A stretch of 64,000 nucleotides of DNA from CAVQMB01 sp963713445 (GCA_963713445.1 CAVQMB010000005.1:35511-99510); one strand, 5' to 3'. Shown: positions 52,989-62,530, counted from the stretch's first letter. A program made the numbers and translations. Notes: generated from the sequence alone by a model not told the origin.

Positions 52989-53697
52989 GACGCAAGCGGC
53001 GACCCGGAAAGTCCAGCAGGCAGATGATGGGCGTGTTATGCACCGGCCAGGCGCAGAAAACGAGCCGAATCTCGTCAGATGACTAATCGAGATCGACCGT
53101 AAGCAATCGCCCTTTGGCCGCCAACGCGCGTTTGAACATCCCCCGCGCCCCAAGTTGCTCCACGGCTGAGACCACAGCTGGTCATCACTGAGCCGGGCAT
53201 GGCAGGGCGCCGGCACAAGCCGGAGCCGGCCCACCTCGCGATACCTGCGGAAAATGACTATCAGCGTACTGGGCGTTAGCTTATGGGCCATGGCGACAAC
53301 CCGTAACGTTTTACCCTGGTGTTGAATAAGGTCGAAATAACCATGCATACGTGGTGTCCTCAGCCTGATACGTAGGATCACCCCGCACAGTTCCCCCTCT
53401 TCTCCCAGAGACAGACCAGCCACACTCAAAAAAGTGCCGCTGTGGGACCCGCATAGCAAGACTTCTTCAGTCGTTAAACGCTGCACGGGTAAAACCCATC
53501 ATCCATCCTTCCCTGATGCCCAACGTCCGAGCATCTTCAGGTGTATCTCACGTTGGCGCCACGCCCTCTGTTCAGGCCAATACGCTGTTGCGATAGGCTG
53601 TCGTTGACATATTGTATTCTGTATACTAGATTAAAAATCACAAGCTGCGAATGCCTCGCTTACTTCGATGAACGGGGACGACCACGGAGGAGACTTC
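52989..53697. other. Gene-poor 709-base stretch
   Basis: No convincing gene. A minus-strand frame (52809-53486) overlaps the preceding gene and has no recognisable family; a second minus frame near 53094-53190 reads A-V-E-Q-L-G-A-R-G-M-F-K-R-A-L-A-A-K before a stop, which looks like gene debris. The last 100 bases hold the promoter of the next gene. Confidence 0.4.
53604..53632 (+). promoter_or_regulatory. Promoter with embedded GTATAC palindrome
   Basis: TTGACA at 53604-53609 and TAGATT at 53627-53632 are separated by 17 bases. The 6-base palindrome GTATAC (53621-53626) fills the 3' end of the spacer, with T-C-T and A-G-A flanks. This is a good sigma-70 promoter for the gene at 53698. The palindrome could be an operator for the GntR protein encoded downstream (FadR-type operators often centre on GTATAC); that link is inferred. 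Confidence 0.55.
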
Positions 53698-54714
53698 ATG
53701 CGGATTACTGTATTTGGTGCAGGCGCTATCGGAGGCTTTCTCGGCGTGTTGCTGCAACGTGCCGGCGCACAAGTGAGCCTAATCGCGCGCGGCCCGCATC
53801 TGGCAGCCATGCGTGACCATGGCGTCCGCCTGATTATGGGCGGCGAGGAAATCGTTGCTAATCCGTACTGCACTGATGATCCCTCCGAGCTGGGGGAACA
53901 GGATTACGTCATCGTCTGCCTTAAAGCGCATTCGGTCCCTGTCATTGTTGAGTCCATGCGGCCCTTGCTGGGGGCACATACGGCTATTGTTACCTGTGTC
54001 AACGGTATTCCGTACTGGTATTTCCACGGTCACGGCGGACCTCTCGAAGGCCGGGTAGTGGAGAGTATCGATCCGGGCGGGCGACAGTGGCATGAATTTG
54101 GTCCGGAGAGAGCGATCGGCTGCATCGTCTACCCGGCAACCGAGGTTATTGAGCCCGGTGTCGTCAAGCATATCTATGGTGACAAGATACCGCTCGGTGA
54201 GCCGACAGGGACGATAACCCCGCGGGTCAAACGACTGGCAGATCTGTTCACCAAGGCCGGGCTCAATGCGCCGGTGCTAGACAAGATCCGCGACGAGCTT
54301 TGGCTGAAACTGTGGGGCAACCTCTCATTCAATCCCATTAGTGCGCTTACGCACGCTACGCTCGATGTCATCGCGTTCGATCCTGGAACGCGTGCGGTGG
54401 TCGCGAAGATGATGGCCGAGGCACAGGAAATCGGTGAAAAGCTCAGTATCGGGTTCCGGGTTGATATCGAGCGCCGGATAAACGGTGCGGGACGCGTTGG
54501 TGCTCACAAAACCTCCATGCTGCAGGATCTGGAGCGCAACCGGCCAATGGAAATTGAGGCCCTCGTTGGAGCCGTTCAGGAGTTGGGAGTAATGACCAAT
54601 GTACCTACACCAACTATCGATATTGTTCTGTCCCTGATTCGTCAGCGTGCCGCGGTTGCTGAAACAGTGATGTCCACTGTTAAAGACCAAAGTGCTGCAG
54701 CCCGAGTGGCATAG
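53698..54714 (+). CDS. Ketopantoate reductase-family (ApbA/PanE) dehydrogenase
   Basis: 338-residue NADP-binding protein. The N-terminal Rossmann motif is VFGAGAIGGFLGVLLQ; the loop VCLKAHS and the conserved TCVNGIPYW are family features; the C-terminal helical domain contains KLWGNLSFNPISALT and GAHKTSMLQDLERNRPMEIEALVGAV. Members outside pantothenate synthesis often reduce 2-keto acids in catabolic islands, which is more likely here than PanE itself. GGAGGAG nearby upstream of the ATG at 53698 supports this start. Confidence 0.88.
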   Translation: MRITVFGAGAIGGFLGVLLQRAGAQVSLIARGPHLAAMRDHGVRLIMGGEEIVANPYCTDDPSELGEQDYVIVCLKAHSVPVIVESMRPLLGAHTAIVTCVNGIPYWYFHGHGGPLEGRVVESIDPGGRQWHEFGPERAIGCIVYPATEVIEPGVVKHIYGDKIPLGEPTGTITPRVKRLADLFTKAGLNAPVLDKIRDELWLKLWGNLSFNPISALTHATLDVIAFDPGTRAVVAKMMAEAQEIGEKLSIGFRVDIERRINGAGRVGAHKTSMLQDLERNRPMEIEALVGAVQELGVMTNVPTPTIDIVLSLIRQRAAVAETVMSTVKDQSAAARVA

Positions 54715-54832
54715 AAATGGCGATGCGAAAGTATCCGGTACCACGTGGTGTCACTGTATCAAAGGGTCTATATGTGGCAGGCGTGGAAGGCCTGAAAATA
54801 GATGAATTCAGTCTCCACATAGGGTCTAGTCG

Positions 54833-55309
54833 ATGAATGTGGAAATAGTACTTCGTCGCAAGAATACGAGAGTCGTTTCAGTACGTCTTAATGAGTCAGT
54901 GCAAGTCGCGGCCCGGATTCTCTGCAAAGAGAATATTGGGGCTCTCGCCGTGCAGGACGTATGCCAGACCGAAGGGAATACTTTGGTTGGCTTGTTTTCT
55001 GAACGGGATATCGTTCGTATCCTTGTTAATGAGGGTCCCGTTGCCATAATGAATAAGCCGGTAGCTGACTTTATGTCGCCCAATATTATCAGCTGCCAAC
55101 CCAGTGATAGCCTCGAACACGCGCTGGGTCTTATGCTGGATCATCACATCCGGCATCTGCCTGTGCTAGAAAATGGGGCATTGATTGGCGTAATAAGCAT
55201 GCGAGAGGTCATGGCATGTCTCCACGGTAGTGCCGTAGACCCGACGCACGTTTCATCATCGGATTCGTACGTGGTGGGAAGGAACCAAAGCGCTGCAGGT
55301 TCTTACTGA
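54833..55309 (+). CDS. Tandem CBS-domain protein
   Basis: 158-residue cytosolic protein consisting of two CBS domains. The first has V-A-A-R-I-L-C-K-E-N-I-G-A-L-A-V and GLFSERDIVRILV; the second has LEHALGLMLDHHIRHLPVLENGALIGVISMREV. CBS pairs sense adenosine nucleotides. No effector domain is fused, so it presumably regulates another protein. AGGG eight bases upstream of the ATG serves as ribosome site. A 7-base inverted repeat, TATGTGG/CCACATA, lies just upstream. Confidence 0.88.
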   Translation: MNVEIVLRRKNTRVVSVRLNESVQVAARILCKENIGALAVQDVCQTEGNTLVGLFSERDIVRILVNEGPVAIMNKPVADFMSPNIISCQPSDSLEHALGLMLDHHIRHLPVLENGALIGVISMREVMACLHGSAVDPTHVSSSDSYVVGRNQSAAGSY

Positions 55310-55955
55310 TATGTCGGGAATTCAAGGCGAGTACCATGATCGGATATCGTGGATAACGGGAATTTGTCCTGATGTGGATAAATTCTAGTGGATGCGCCCT
55401 ATGAGCGACCGGACAGGGTGGGTGCTGTTATGGCCGGCTATCCTTGCAAGATAGCTATGCAAAAGTACTGCAAGTCGCGGACTGCGGATCGCAGGTGACA
55501 CTGTGGGTATGACCGCGCGAACCGCTGGAAACAGCACCTGCCCGAGCTTTGCAGTTTCAGCGATCAGTGTAATGCCAACCGTAGGTGGGGCTGACCTCAA
55601 GTCCCGCCAGGCCTCACAAATTGGCTGCCAAGCAACTTCTCGGGCTCGACAGCCGGTGTGTAGTGAACTGACTCAACCGCCAAGAGTGTGGATAATGGCG
55701 CTGCCGGGGCACTGTTTTGCCGCTGCACCTTTGGCCGTGGATTATTGTGCGCCGATCCGGCGGCAGCCCGCTTCCGTGTTGGGAGCCGGGCTCGCCATGA
55801 CCGGCGTGATATTACCATGGCTGCGGTGTTTCTGTTGGTACGGGTGGCGCCTCGCACAAAAATAATATCCGGCCGTGGCTACAGCGCAGGTACAGAGGCG
55901 TTAAGCCGGTAGTGTCGGGTGAGTCCTACAGAACTGGCTACATGTGAGAAATACA
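55310..55955. other. Gene-poor 646-base stretch
   Basis: Several short frames on both strands lack any recognisable family, ribosome site or conserved start. I see no RNA gene, repeat or IS end. It may contain the promoter of the GntR gene or residues of a lost gene. Confidence 0.4.
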
Positions 55956-56714
55956 ATGACACGGAGAAAGAAGGAGAGCAAACCCACGCTCAATGTTAAC
56001 CCTATCAATAGCTCTCTCAGTATGCGGCGCAGAGTCTACCAGACACTTAAGAAAGCGATATCCGAAATGGATATCTATGAATTCGATGAAGAAGTAAGGC
56101 TTGATGAACGCAAGCTGTGTGAAGACATGCAGGTTAGCCGTACACCGATTCGGGAAGCGATGGCTCTTTTGGAAAGAGAAGGTTTTGTCAGATCAATTCC
56201 GCGCCGTGGTATGTTTGTGGTTCGCAAGACAAAGCGGGAGGTCGTCGAGTTGATCACCGCCTGGGCCGCGCTCGAAAGCATGGCTGCACGCCTTGCGGCG
56301 GCTCGTGCGTCCATGGACGAGCTCGCTGAATTACATGACATTATGCGTGAATACGAGCGGGAGATGCCATCAGAGCATTTAAGTGAATACTCATCCGCTA
56401 ATATAGCTTTCCATCAGAAAATAATAGAGTGTGCTCACAGTTCTGTTATTAGCGACATGATATCCGATCTTGTTATACACGTGCGAGGAATAAGAAAGAT
56501 CACCATTCGCGAGGATAATCGAGCCGAACGCTCGATCAGAGACCACTTGGATATTATTCGTTCACTGGAGGCCCGCAATCCGGATCTCGCAGAGAAACTC
56601 GTGCGTGAGCATGCTCTTGGATTGGCTGCATATGTAGAAAAATATGGAGATTTTCTCGACGTTAATGGTAGTGAAAATAATAAATCATACAAGAAAAGTG
56701 ATTATGGTACCTGA
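55956..56714 (+). CDS. GntR-family transcription regulator, FCD (FadR/VanR) subgroup
   Basis: 252 residues. The winged helix is at about residues 25-95, with LDERKLCEDMQVSRTPIREAMALLEREGFV and IPRRGMFVV. A C-terminal FCD ligand-binding domain follows, with FHQKIIECAHSSVISDMI and RSIRDHLDIIRSLEARN supplying metal-binding His/Asp positions. It probably represses the surrounding carboxylate genes and is released by the substrate or a CoA derivative. A GTG at 55944 is an alternative start. Codon use is AT-rich compared with the core. Confidence 0.9.
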   Translation: MTRRKKESKPTLNVNPINSSLSMRRRVYQTLKKAISEMDIYEFDEEVRLDERKLCEDMQVSRTPIREAMALLEREGFVRSIPRRGMFVVRKTKREVVELITAWAALESMAARLAAARASMDELAELHDIMREYEREMPSEHLSEYSSANIAFHQKIIECAHSSVISDMISDLVIHVRGIRKITIREDNRAERSIRDHLDIIRSLEARNPDLAEKLVREHALGLAAYVEKYGDFLDVNGSENNKSYKKSDYGT

Positions 56715-56908
56715 TTAGTTGCTTTTGCCAGATTGGATTATGATGGTGATGTGATATGAATGAAATTTTGGATATTGGCATTAACCCGGCGATATGTAAG
56801 TCGGTTACCAAGCGGCAAACGATTTGAGAATTAAAAAAGATATGTATGAGCTATTCGGTACAACTGAATGTCTTTTGAGTGAAACGATCGCATCATAAGG
56901 GTGGACCT

Positions 56909-58120
56909 ATGACAAAAGCTCTCGAGGGTATTAAAGTTCTGGACATGACACACGTGCAGTCTGGGCCTTCCGCGACACAACTGTTGGCATGGTTCGGAGC
57001 CGATGTCATAAAAGTCGAAATGCCCGGGCGTGGTGATATTACACGGCAGCAACTGCGTGATGTGGACGGCGCCGATAGTCTCTATTTCACGATGCTGAAC
57101 TGTAACAAGCGTAGTATCGAGCTGAACACCAAGAGTGAAAAAGGCAAGGAAGTTTTTATAGAGCTGGTTAAACGCTGCGATATTCTGGTCGAGAATTTTG
57201 CGCCTGGTGCACTGGACCGCCAGGGATTTGGCTGGCAAAGACTTCAGGAGCTCAACCCGCGTCTTATTTACGCGTCGATCAAAGGATTTGGTCCTGGTCC
57301 CTATGTGGATTGTAAGGCCTATGAGACGGTGGCGCAGGCGATGGGCGGCTCCATGAGTACGACCGGTTGGGAAGAGGGCCCGCCGACGTCGACTGGGGCT
57401 CAGATCGGCGACTCCGGCTCGGGATTGCATTGTGTAATCGGAGTTTTGGCAGCTCTCCATCAGCGCACCCTCACCGGCAAGGGGCAGCGGGTGGAAGTGG
57501 CTATGCAGGACGGCGTGCTGAATCTCTGCCGCGTAAAGATGCGCGACCAGCAGCGTCTCCAGCATGGCCCGCTTAACGAGTATCCGAACAAAGAATTTGG
57601 TGACGCCGTGCCGCGATCGGGCAACGCGTCGGGCGGTGGTCAGCCGGGCGCTGCGTTGCGCTGCGCACCAGGCGGTCCGAATGACTACGTGTACGTGATC
57701 ATTCAGCCGCCGGGCTGGGAGCCGCTGATGAAATTGGTTGGTCGCGAGGAACTGATCGAGGATTCCGCCTATGCGACACCGGCGGCGCGGCTTGTTCACC
57801 TGGAAGATTGTTTCGGTGTTATTGAAGAGTGGACCCAGACCAAGAGCAAATTTGAGGTCATGAAAACACTCAATGAACTCAATGTGCCGTGTGGTCCGAT
57901 TCTGAGTATGAAAGACTTGTACGAAGACGAGTCATTGTACGAACGAGGCACGCTGGTCCGAGTAAACCATCCGAAACGGGGGGAATTCACTACAGTGGGC
58001 TGCCCCATTCGCCTGTCGGATTCACCTGTGGAGGTGAAGTCTTCACCACTTCTTGGCGAACATACCCGCGATGTTCTGGACTGGCTGGGGCTTGATGTTG
58101 ATGCCGGCGACTTGGCGTAG
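56909..58120 (+). CDS. frc: Formyl-CoA:oxalate CoA-transferase-like protein (CaiB/BaiF class III)
   Basis: 403-residue class III CoA transferase, closest in feel to formyl-CoA transferase Frc. The N terminus LEGIKVLDMTHVQSGPSATQ, TMLNCNKRSIELN, NFAPGALDRQGF and the catalytic Asp in GDSGSG (about residue 168) all match. Two deviations from classic Frc are visible: the loop before NASGGGQPG is about 15 residues shorter, and the flexible tetraglycine loop reads S-G-G-G instead of G-G-G-G. It may therefore use a substrate other than oxalate. Translation starts at 56909 behind GGGTGG. Confidence 0.8.
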   Translation: MTKALEGIKVLDMTHVQSGPSATQLLAWFGADVIKVEMPGRGDITRQQLRDVDGADSLYFTMLNCNKRSIELNTKSEKGKEVFIELVKRCDILVENFAPGALDRQGFGWQRLQELNPRLIYASIKGFGPGPYVDCKAYETVAQAMGGSMSTTGWEEGPPTSTGAQIGDSGSGLHCVIGVLAALHQRTLTGKGQRVEVAMQDGVLNLCRVKMRDQQRLQHGPLNEYPNKEFGDAVPRSGNASGGGQPGAALRCAPGGPNDYVYVIIQPPGWEPLMKLVGREELIEDSAYATPAARLVHLEDCFGVIEEWTQTKSKFEVMKTLNELNVPCGPILSMKDLYEDESLYERGTLVRVNHPKRGEFTTVGCPIRLSDSPVEVKSSPLLGEHTRDVLDWLGLDVDAGDLA

Positions 58121-58186
58121 CAACGGCGGCCTTTGAGTGGAGCGCCACCGAATCCGTGCGTATGTAATAAGAATTGAGGTAGTGTA

Positions 58187-60337
58187 ATGTCGCTTGATAA
58201 TTCTGTATCGACTGATGCCCGACATGCTGTCAAATCAATCCTTGATGGTGTGAAATCGGAAGGTCGGACTGCTCTGACCGCCCCGGAAGGCAAAAAGTTG
58301 TGTGATCTTTATGGGATTGCGGTACCCGGGGAGGGATTGGCAAAAGATGCGAAGGAAGCCGCACAGATGGCCGAGGAGATGGGCTATCCTGTGGTGCTGA
58401 AAATCGTTTCCCCGCAAATTCTGCACAAAACCGAAGCCGGTGGTGTGCTGGTCGGACTCAAATCGTCTGAAGAAGTCAGCGACGGCTTCGCCACGATTAT
58501 GGAAAACGCCAAGCGCTATGATCCCCAAGCGGAATGTCTGGGGGTCCAGGTCCAGCAGATGGTTCAGGGCGGGCAAGAGGTCATCATCGGTGCCGTGACC
58601 GATGACAGTTTCGGTAAATTGGTGGCGTTCGGCTTGGGCGGCATTCTGGTGGAGATCATGAAGGACGTCACCTTCCGCCTGGCGCCTGTGAGCTACGATG
58701 CCGCGCTCGATATGTTGGACAGTGTGCAGGCTGCCGAGTTGTTGCGCGGTGCGCGGGGGCAGAAGCCGGTCGATCGCGAGGCGCTGGCCGGACTGATCGT
58801 TAACGTCTCACGATTGATCGATGATTTCCCAGAGCTCGTCGAGCTGGACTTGAACCCTGTTTTCGCGAGTGCCGATGGCGCGGTCGCTGCAGACGTGCGC
58901 ATCATCTGTAATTTCGAAAATAAGGTGCAACGTTACCGGCCGGACAAGGACGCGATTCTGACGGCCATGAACCGCATCATGACACCGGATTCGATTGCTG
59001 TAATCGGCGCCTCGGCCGAAGACGGGAAGATCGGCAACTCGGTCATGAAGAACCTGATCAACGGCGGGTTTGCAGGTGCCATTTATCCGGTGCATCCGAA
59101 AGCCGATGAGATTCTCGGGAAAAAGGCTTTCAAGAGCGTCCTTGATATACCGGGTAAGGTGGATGTCGCCATATTCACACTGCCGGCCAAGTTCGTACCG
59201 ACAGCCCTCACGGAGGTTGGCAAGAAGAACATCCCGGGTGCCGTGCTGATTCCGTCGGGCTTTGCCGAAACCGGTAACGTCGAGCTGCAGGACGAAGTGG
59301 TTCGTATCGGACGGGAATACAACGTGCGCCTTATGGGCCCAAATATTTATGGCTACTACTACACACCCAAGCAGCTCTGCGCTACGTTCTGCACCCCCTA
59401 CGATGTGAAGGGCTACGCTGCCCTGTCGTCGCAGTCGGGTGGCATTGGCATGGCTATCCTGGGCTTCTCCCGTTCCAGCAAGATGGGTGTGTCGGCTATC
59501 GTCGGCCTCGGTAACAAGAGCGATATCGATGAGGATGACTTGTTGACGTTCTTCGAGCAGGACGACAACACGCAAGTGGTGGCGATGCACTGCGAGGACC
59601 TGAAAGACGGTCGCGCTTTTGCAGAAACGGCCAAGGAGGTTTCCCGGAAAAAGCCGGTTGTCGTTCTGAAAGGCGGCCGTACCTCGGCTGGCGCCAGGGC
59701 GGCCAGTTCCCACACTGGTGCCCTGGCCGGCAACGATAAGGTCTACGATGACGTCTTTAAACAGTGCGGTGTGATTCGGGCTCAAAGCCTGCTTCAACTG
59801 ATGCAGTTCGCCCACGGGCTGCCGGTACTGCCAACCCCGAAAGGCGAGAACGTCGTGATCATCACCGGGGCGGGTGGTTCAGGGGTACTGTTGTCGGATG
59901 CCTGTGTCAACAACGGTTTGTCCCTCATGACCATGCCGGAGGATCTCGACGCGGCCTTCCGGAAATTCATTCCACCGTTTGGTGCGGCAGGGAATCCGGT
60001 CGATATCACGGGTGGTGAGCCGCCGCAAACTTACAAGAACACCATTGCACTCGGTTTGCAGGATGAACGGATTCACTCGCTGATTCTTGGATATTGGCAT
60101 ACTATTATCACGCCTCCCATGGTATTTGCCAAACTGGTGGTAGAAGTTGTGGAGGAAATGAAGAAAAAAGGTATTGTCAAGCCTGTTGTCGCCTCATTGG
60201 CAGGTGATGTAGAGGTCGAAGAAGCCTCGCAATATCTGTACCAGCACGGTATTGTCGCTTATCCTTATACAACAGAGACGCCGGTCGAAGTGCTGGGTGC
60301 AAAATACCGCTGGGCGCGAGCTGCCGGCTTTCTCTGA
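58187..60337 (+). CDS. ADP-forming acyl-CoA ligase (acetate-CoA ligase type), beta-alpha order
   Basis: 716-residue fused NDP-forming acyl-CoA synthetase. The domain order is ATP-grasp first (about residues 15-250, with G-Y-P-V-V-L-K and E-L-D-L-N-P-V), then CoA-binding (about 265-390, with VIGASAEDGKIGNSVMKNL), then the succinyl-CoA-ligase-like part with LSSQSGGIGMAI and the phospho-His region ASSHTGALAG. The order is permuted relative to ligases such as PatZ, where ATP-grasp comes late. It would link a carboxylate to CoA with ATP, or run in reverse to conserve energy. It lies 66 bases after the transferase, so the two are likely co-transcribed. Confidence 0.9.
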   Translation: MSLDNSVSTDARHAVKSILDGVKSEGRTALTAPEGKKLCDLYGIAVPGEGLAKDAKEAAQMAEEMGYPVVLKIVSPQILHKTEAGGVLVGLKSSEEVSDGFATIMENAKRYDPQAECLGVQVQQMVQGGQEVIIGAVTDDSFGKLVAFGLGGILVEIMKDVTFRLAPVSYDAALDMLDSVQAAELLRGARGQKPVDREALAGLIVNVSRLIDDFPELVELDLNPVFASADGAVAADVRIICNFENKVQRYRPDKDAILTAMNRIMTPDSIAVIGASAEDGKIGNSVMKNLINGGFAGAIYPVHPKADEILGKKAFKSVLDIPGKVDVAIFTLPAKFVPTALTEVGKKNIPGAVLIPSGFAETGNVELQDEVVRIGREYNVRLMGPNIYGYYYTPKQLCATFCTPYDVKGYAALSSQSGGIGMAILGFSRSSKMGVSAIVGLGNKSDIDEDDLLTFFEQDDNTQVVAMHCEDLKDGRAFAETAKEVSRKKPVVVLKGGRTSAGARAASSHTGALAGNDKVYDDVFKQCGVIRAQSLLQLMQFAHGLPVLPTPKGENVVIITGAGGSGVLLSDACVNNGLSLMTMPEDLDAAFRKFIPPFGAAGNPVDITGGEPPQTYKNTIALGLQDERIHSLILGYWHTIITPPMVFAKLVVEVVEEMKKKGIVKPVVASLAGDVEVEEASQYLYQHGIVAYPYTTETPVEVLGAKYRWARAAGFL

Positions 60338-60523
60338 TTAGGGTTTGCCGTAATCTCGGTTAATCTATTCGGAAATGCGTTTGATTTATTGAGTGAATTG
60401 GGGAGGGGCTGACGTCATGCCTCTTGGGACTGTCTGGGTTTTTCTATCGGAAAAATGGGAGCATGTGATGAGGTAAGTTGGTATTCCCTAAGTTGAATGG
60501 TCTGGAATTGGAGGAGCCAAAAT

Positions 60524-61846
60524 ATGTCTGAAGCTAAAACTGCTACGAGTTCGGAATCATTCAAATCCGACAAGGAAATTCTTGGATACAGTCGGTTTGT
60601 GGTGTTGATCGCGGCCTTTGTTGCCATGGCCGTCATAAGTCCCTACGAGTATGCTTGGAGCTCGATGTCGGGACATATCGGCAATATCTATCACTGGTCC
60701 CATGCGCAGCTGGGCTGGATGTTCACGTTGTTCGTGATTTTCGAGTCCGTCGGAACGCTGCCGGGTGGCTTGTTGCGAGATAAATACGGGCCCCGCGTCG
60801 TGACTATCATTGGGGGATTGGTCGGGGGTGTGGGACTTTATGCCACGACCTTGGGCCCATCATATCCACTGGTTCTGTTCCTGTGGTGTGTGGGTAGTTT
60901 CTTCGCCGGGTTTATCTACAATGCGGCTGTCAACACGGCCAACAAATGGTTCCCGGACATGAGAGGCGTTACCGCGGGGCTGATCGCCGGTGCCTTTTCG
61001 TGGGGCTCGCTGCCGTTCATCTTTCCCATTAGGGCAATTCCTGGTACCGCGCCGGATTCCACGTTCTTCAACGTGATATATCTGATGGCAGCGATCATCG
61101 GTGGCGTCACGATCGTGGCCGCGCTGTTTATGAAGGATCCGCCGACGGGCTGGAAACCCCAGGGTTGGACCCCGAAGGCTGCTACCAAGCGTCCGTCGGA
61201 GTATCAGTTCACTATGAAGGAAGCTTTGGGGACATGGCAGATGTGGATTCTGATCATTTCCTTCATTTTGATTTCGAGCGCGGGCCTGGCAGGTGTTAGC
61301 AAAATCGTGGCGTATTCCAAGAGCTTCGGCTTTACGGCGGCGGCGGCTACGGCAGCGGCAGGCGGAATTTCCATCGCCAACGGCCTGGGGCGACTGGCTC
61401 TTGGGAGCATATCGGAGAAAATCGGTAGGGAAAACGCCATGATTCTCAGCTATGTGCTGTGCGGTATCTTCCTGTTTGTAACCGTTTTTGCCGGTTCCGC
61501 ACACAGTGAGGCGTTGTTCGTCATTTCAGCCATCGTGGCGATTTTCTTCTGGGGTCCTCTGTTCTCGCTGTTCCCGACCATTATTGGTCATTACTTCGGG
61601 GAAGCCGCTGCAGGTGGTAACTATGGCGTTTTGTACGCTATAGCGAAGGGATCCGGCGGCCTGTATGGTGGGGTTCTATCGGCAGTGCTTATCTCCCAGA
61701 GCGGTTTCCCGGTTGCGATGAGTGTTGCGGGTATCATGGCGATCGCCGCTGGACTGATCATCATACCCGCCAAATACAATCCGCCGAAAAGGCCGGTTGT
61801 TGCGCCATCCATTAAGCCCAACGAGGCGTTTGCCAAGACTGGATAG
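60524..61846 (+). CDS. Oxalate/formate antiporter-like MFS transporter (OFA family)
   Basis: 440-residue major-facilitator protein with about twelve membrane helices. Family landmarks are the SPYEYAWSSMSGHIGNIY N-terminal loop, FVIFESVGTLPGGLLRDKYGPR (motif A-like), and a second-half LGSISEKIGRENAM. The OFA family includes OxlT, which exchanges oxalate for formate. GGAGGAG eight bases upstream fixes the ATG at 60524. Neighbouring CoA-transferase and ligase genes suggest it imports or exports the same carboxylate. Confidence 0.88.
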   Translation: MSEAKTATSSESFKSDKEILGYSRFVVLIAAFVAMAVISPYEYAWSSMSGHIGNIYHWSHAQLGWMFTLFVIFESVGTLPGGLLRDKYGPRVVTIIGGLVGGVGLYATTLGPSYPLVLFLWCVGSFFAGFIYNAAVNTANKWFPDMRGVTAGLIAGAFSWGSLPFIFPIRAIPGTAPDSTFFNVIYLMAAIIGGVTIVAALFMKDPPTGWKPQGWTPKAATKRPSEYQFTMKEALGTWQMWILIISFILISSAGLAGVSKIVAYSKSFGFTAAAATAAAGGISIANGLGRLALGSISEKIGRENAMILSYVLCGIFLFVTVFAGSAHSEALFVISAIVAIFFWGPLFSLFPTIIGHYFGEAAAGGNYGVLYAIAKGSGGLYGGVLSAVLISQSGFPVAMSVAGIMAIAAGLIIIPAKYNPPKRPVVAPSIKPNEAFAKTG

Positions 61847-61905
61847 TGATCGTAAGCACTCTGTCACAATTCCTATGAATGGGTCAGATAAGTAATGGAT
61901 TCAAT

Positions 61906-61984
61906 GGTGCTGGTGCCTTACTGCCAGCACCGTAGTGGCCGGGCTCGCAATCGTCGGGCAGGCGCCTCGGAAGCGCGCCTGCCC
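61906..61984 (+). terminator. Two consecutive hairpins after the MFS gene
   Basis: GGTGCTGG/CCAGCACC (61906-61931, 10-base loop) is followed by GGGCAGGCGC/GCGCCTGCCC (61956-61984, 9-base loop). Both are strong stems 60-140 bases after the MFS stop. No T-run follows, so Rho-independent termination is not assured; transcript end protection is an alternative. Confidence 0.5.
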
Positions 61985-62273
61985 GCACGAGCCACCGCAA
62001 AAGCAGATCACTATCCGATTGGTGCGAACACTCAATTGTTGGCAAGTAGTGATTACATTGAGGAGCGATCGTATCTAGAGGTCAATCGAATCAATTCTGT
62101 TACCGTTACTTCGGAACGGTGCTGAGCGGTGAGATTACTCATGAGAAATCGACATGAGATGTGTGGTAACGGACTTGGGGATCCGACTCGGCGGTGGCTG
62201 CGCTCACCGTTGCTGTCCGGGCAACCGAAAGCGCCATTTTGTGAGGAGAAACGGGGTCATTGGTTGCCGTGTT

Positions 62274-62300
62274 GCCGGCGGCAAGCGCTTGCGGGCCGGC
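62274..62300. promoter_or_regulatory. 27-base near-perfect palindrome upstream of tctB
   Basis: GCCGGC at 62274-62279 and 62295-62300 flank the perfect 12-mer GCAAGCGCTTGC (62281-62292). As DNA it is a candidate operator; as RNA it would form a stem with little loop. It is about 230 bases before tctB. Confidence 0.35.
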
Positions 62301-62530
62301 TTCGTGGTAATCAGAGAACAGCACCAGCACCTGACTTTCAGCACAGTTCCCGCGTGCTTGTTACGGCCGTGGCCGTGTCCCTCAATATCAGCCGTTTCGG
62401 CGAAGGCCGGCCCACGACCGCACCGCTATCAACATGTTGCCCTCCAGTTCATCCTCCTCCGTGTAACCGGGTTAGTCTTATGACTACCTAACAGCAAGAT
62501 CCTGTCCCAATCACTTGGAGGAGAATAAAA

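Larger units (their letters stand above)
61847..62530. other. 684-base intergenic region between the MFS and Tct genes
   Basis: No convincing coding sequence on either strand; short frames lack family resemblance. It holds two strong hairpins just after the MFS stop and a long palindrome near 62285. No TctC-type binding-protein gene or remnant is recognisable. Confidence 0.45.

Noticed and set aside
52809..53486. 226-codon minus-strand frame as a gene
   Set aside because: It overlaps the end of the helical-repeat gene, has no clear ribosome site or family and looks Arg/Cys/Ser-rich like a shadow frame.
62129..62491. 121-codon frame upstream of tctB as a TctC or small protein
   Set aside because: No signal peptide, no TctC features and no ribosome site; composition looks random.
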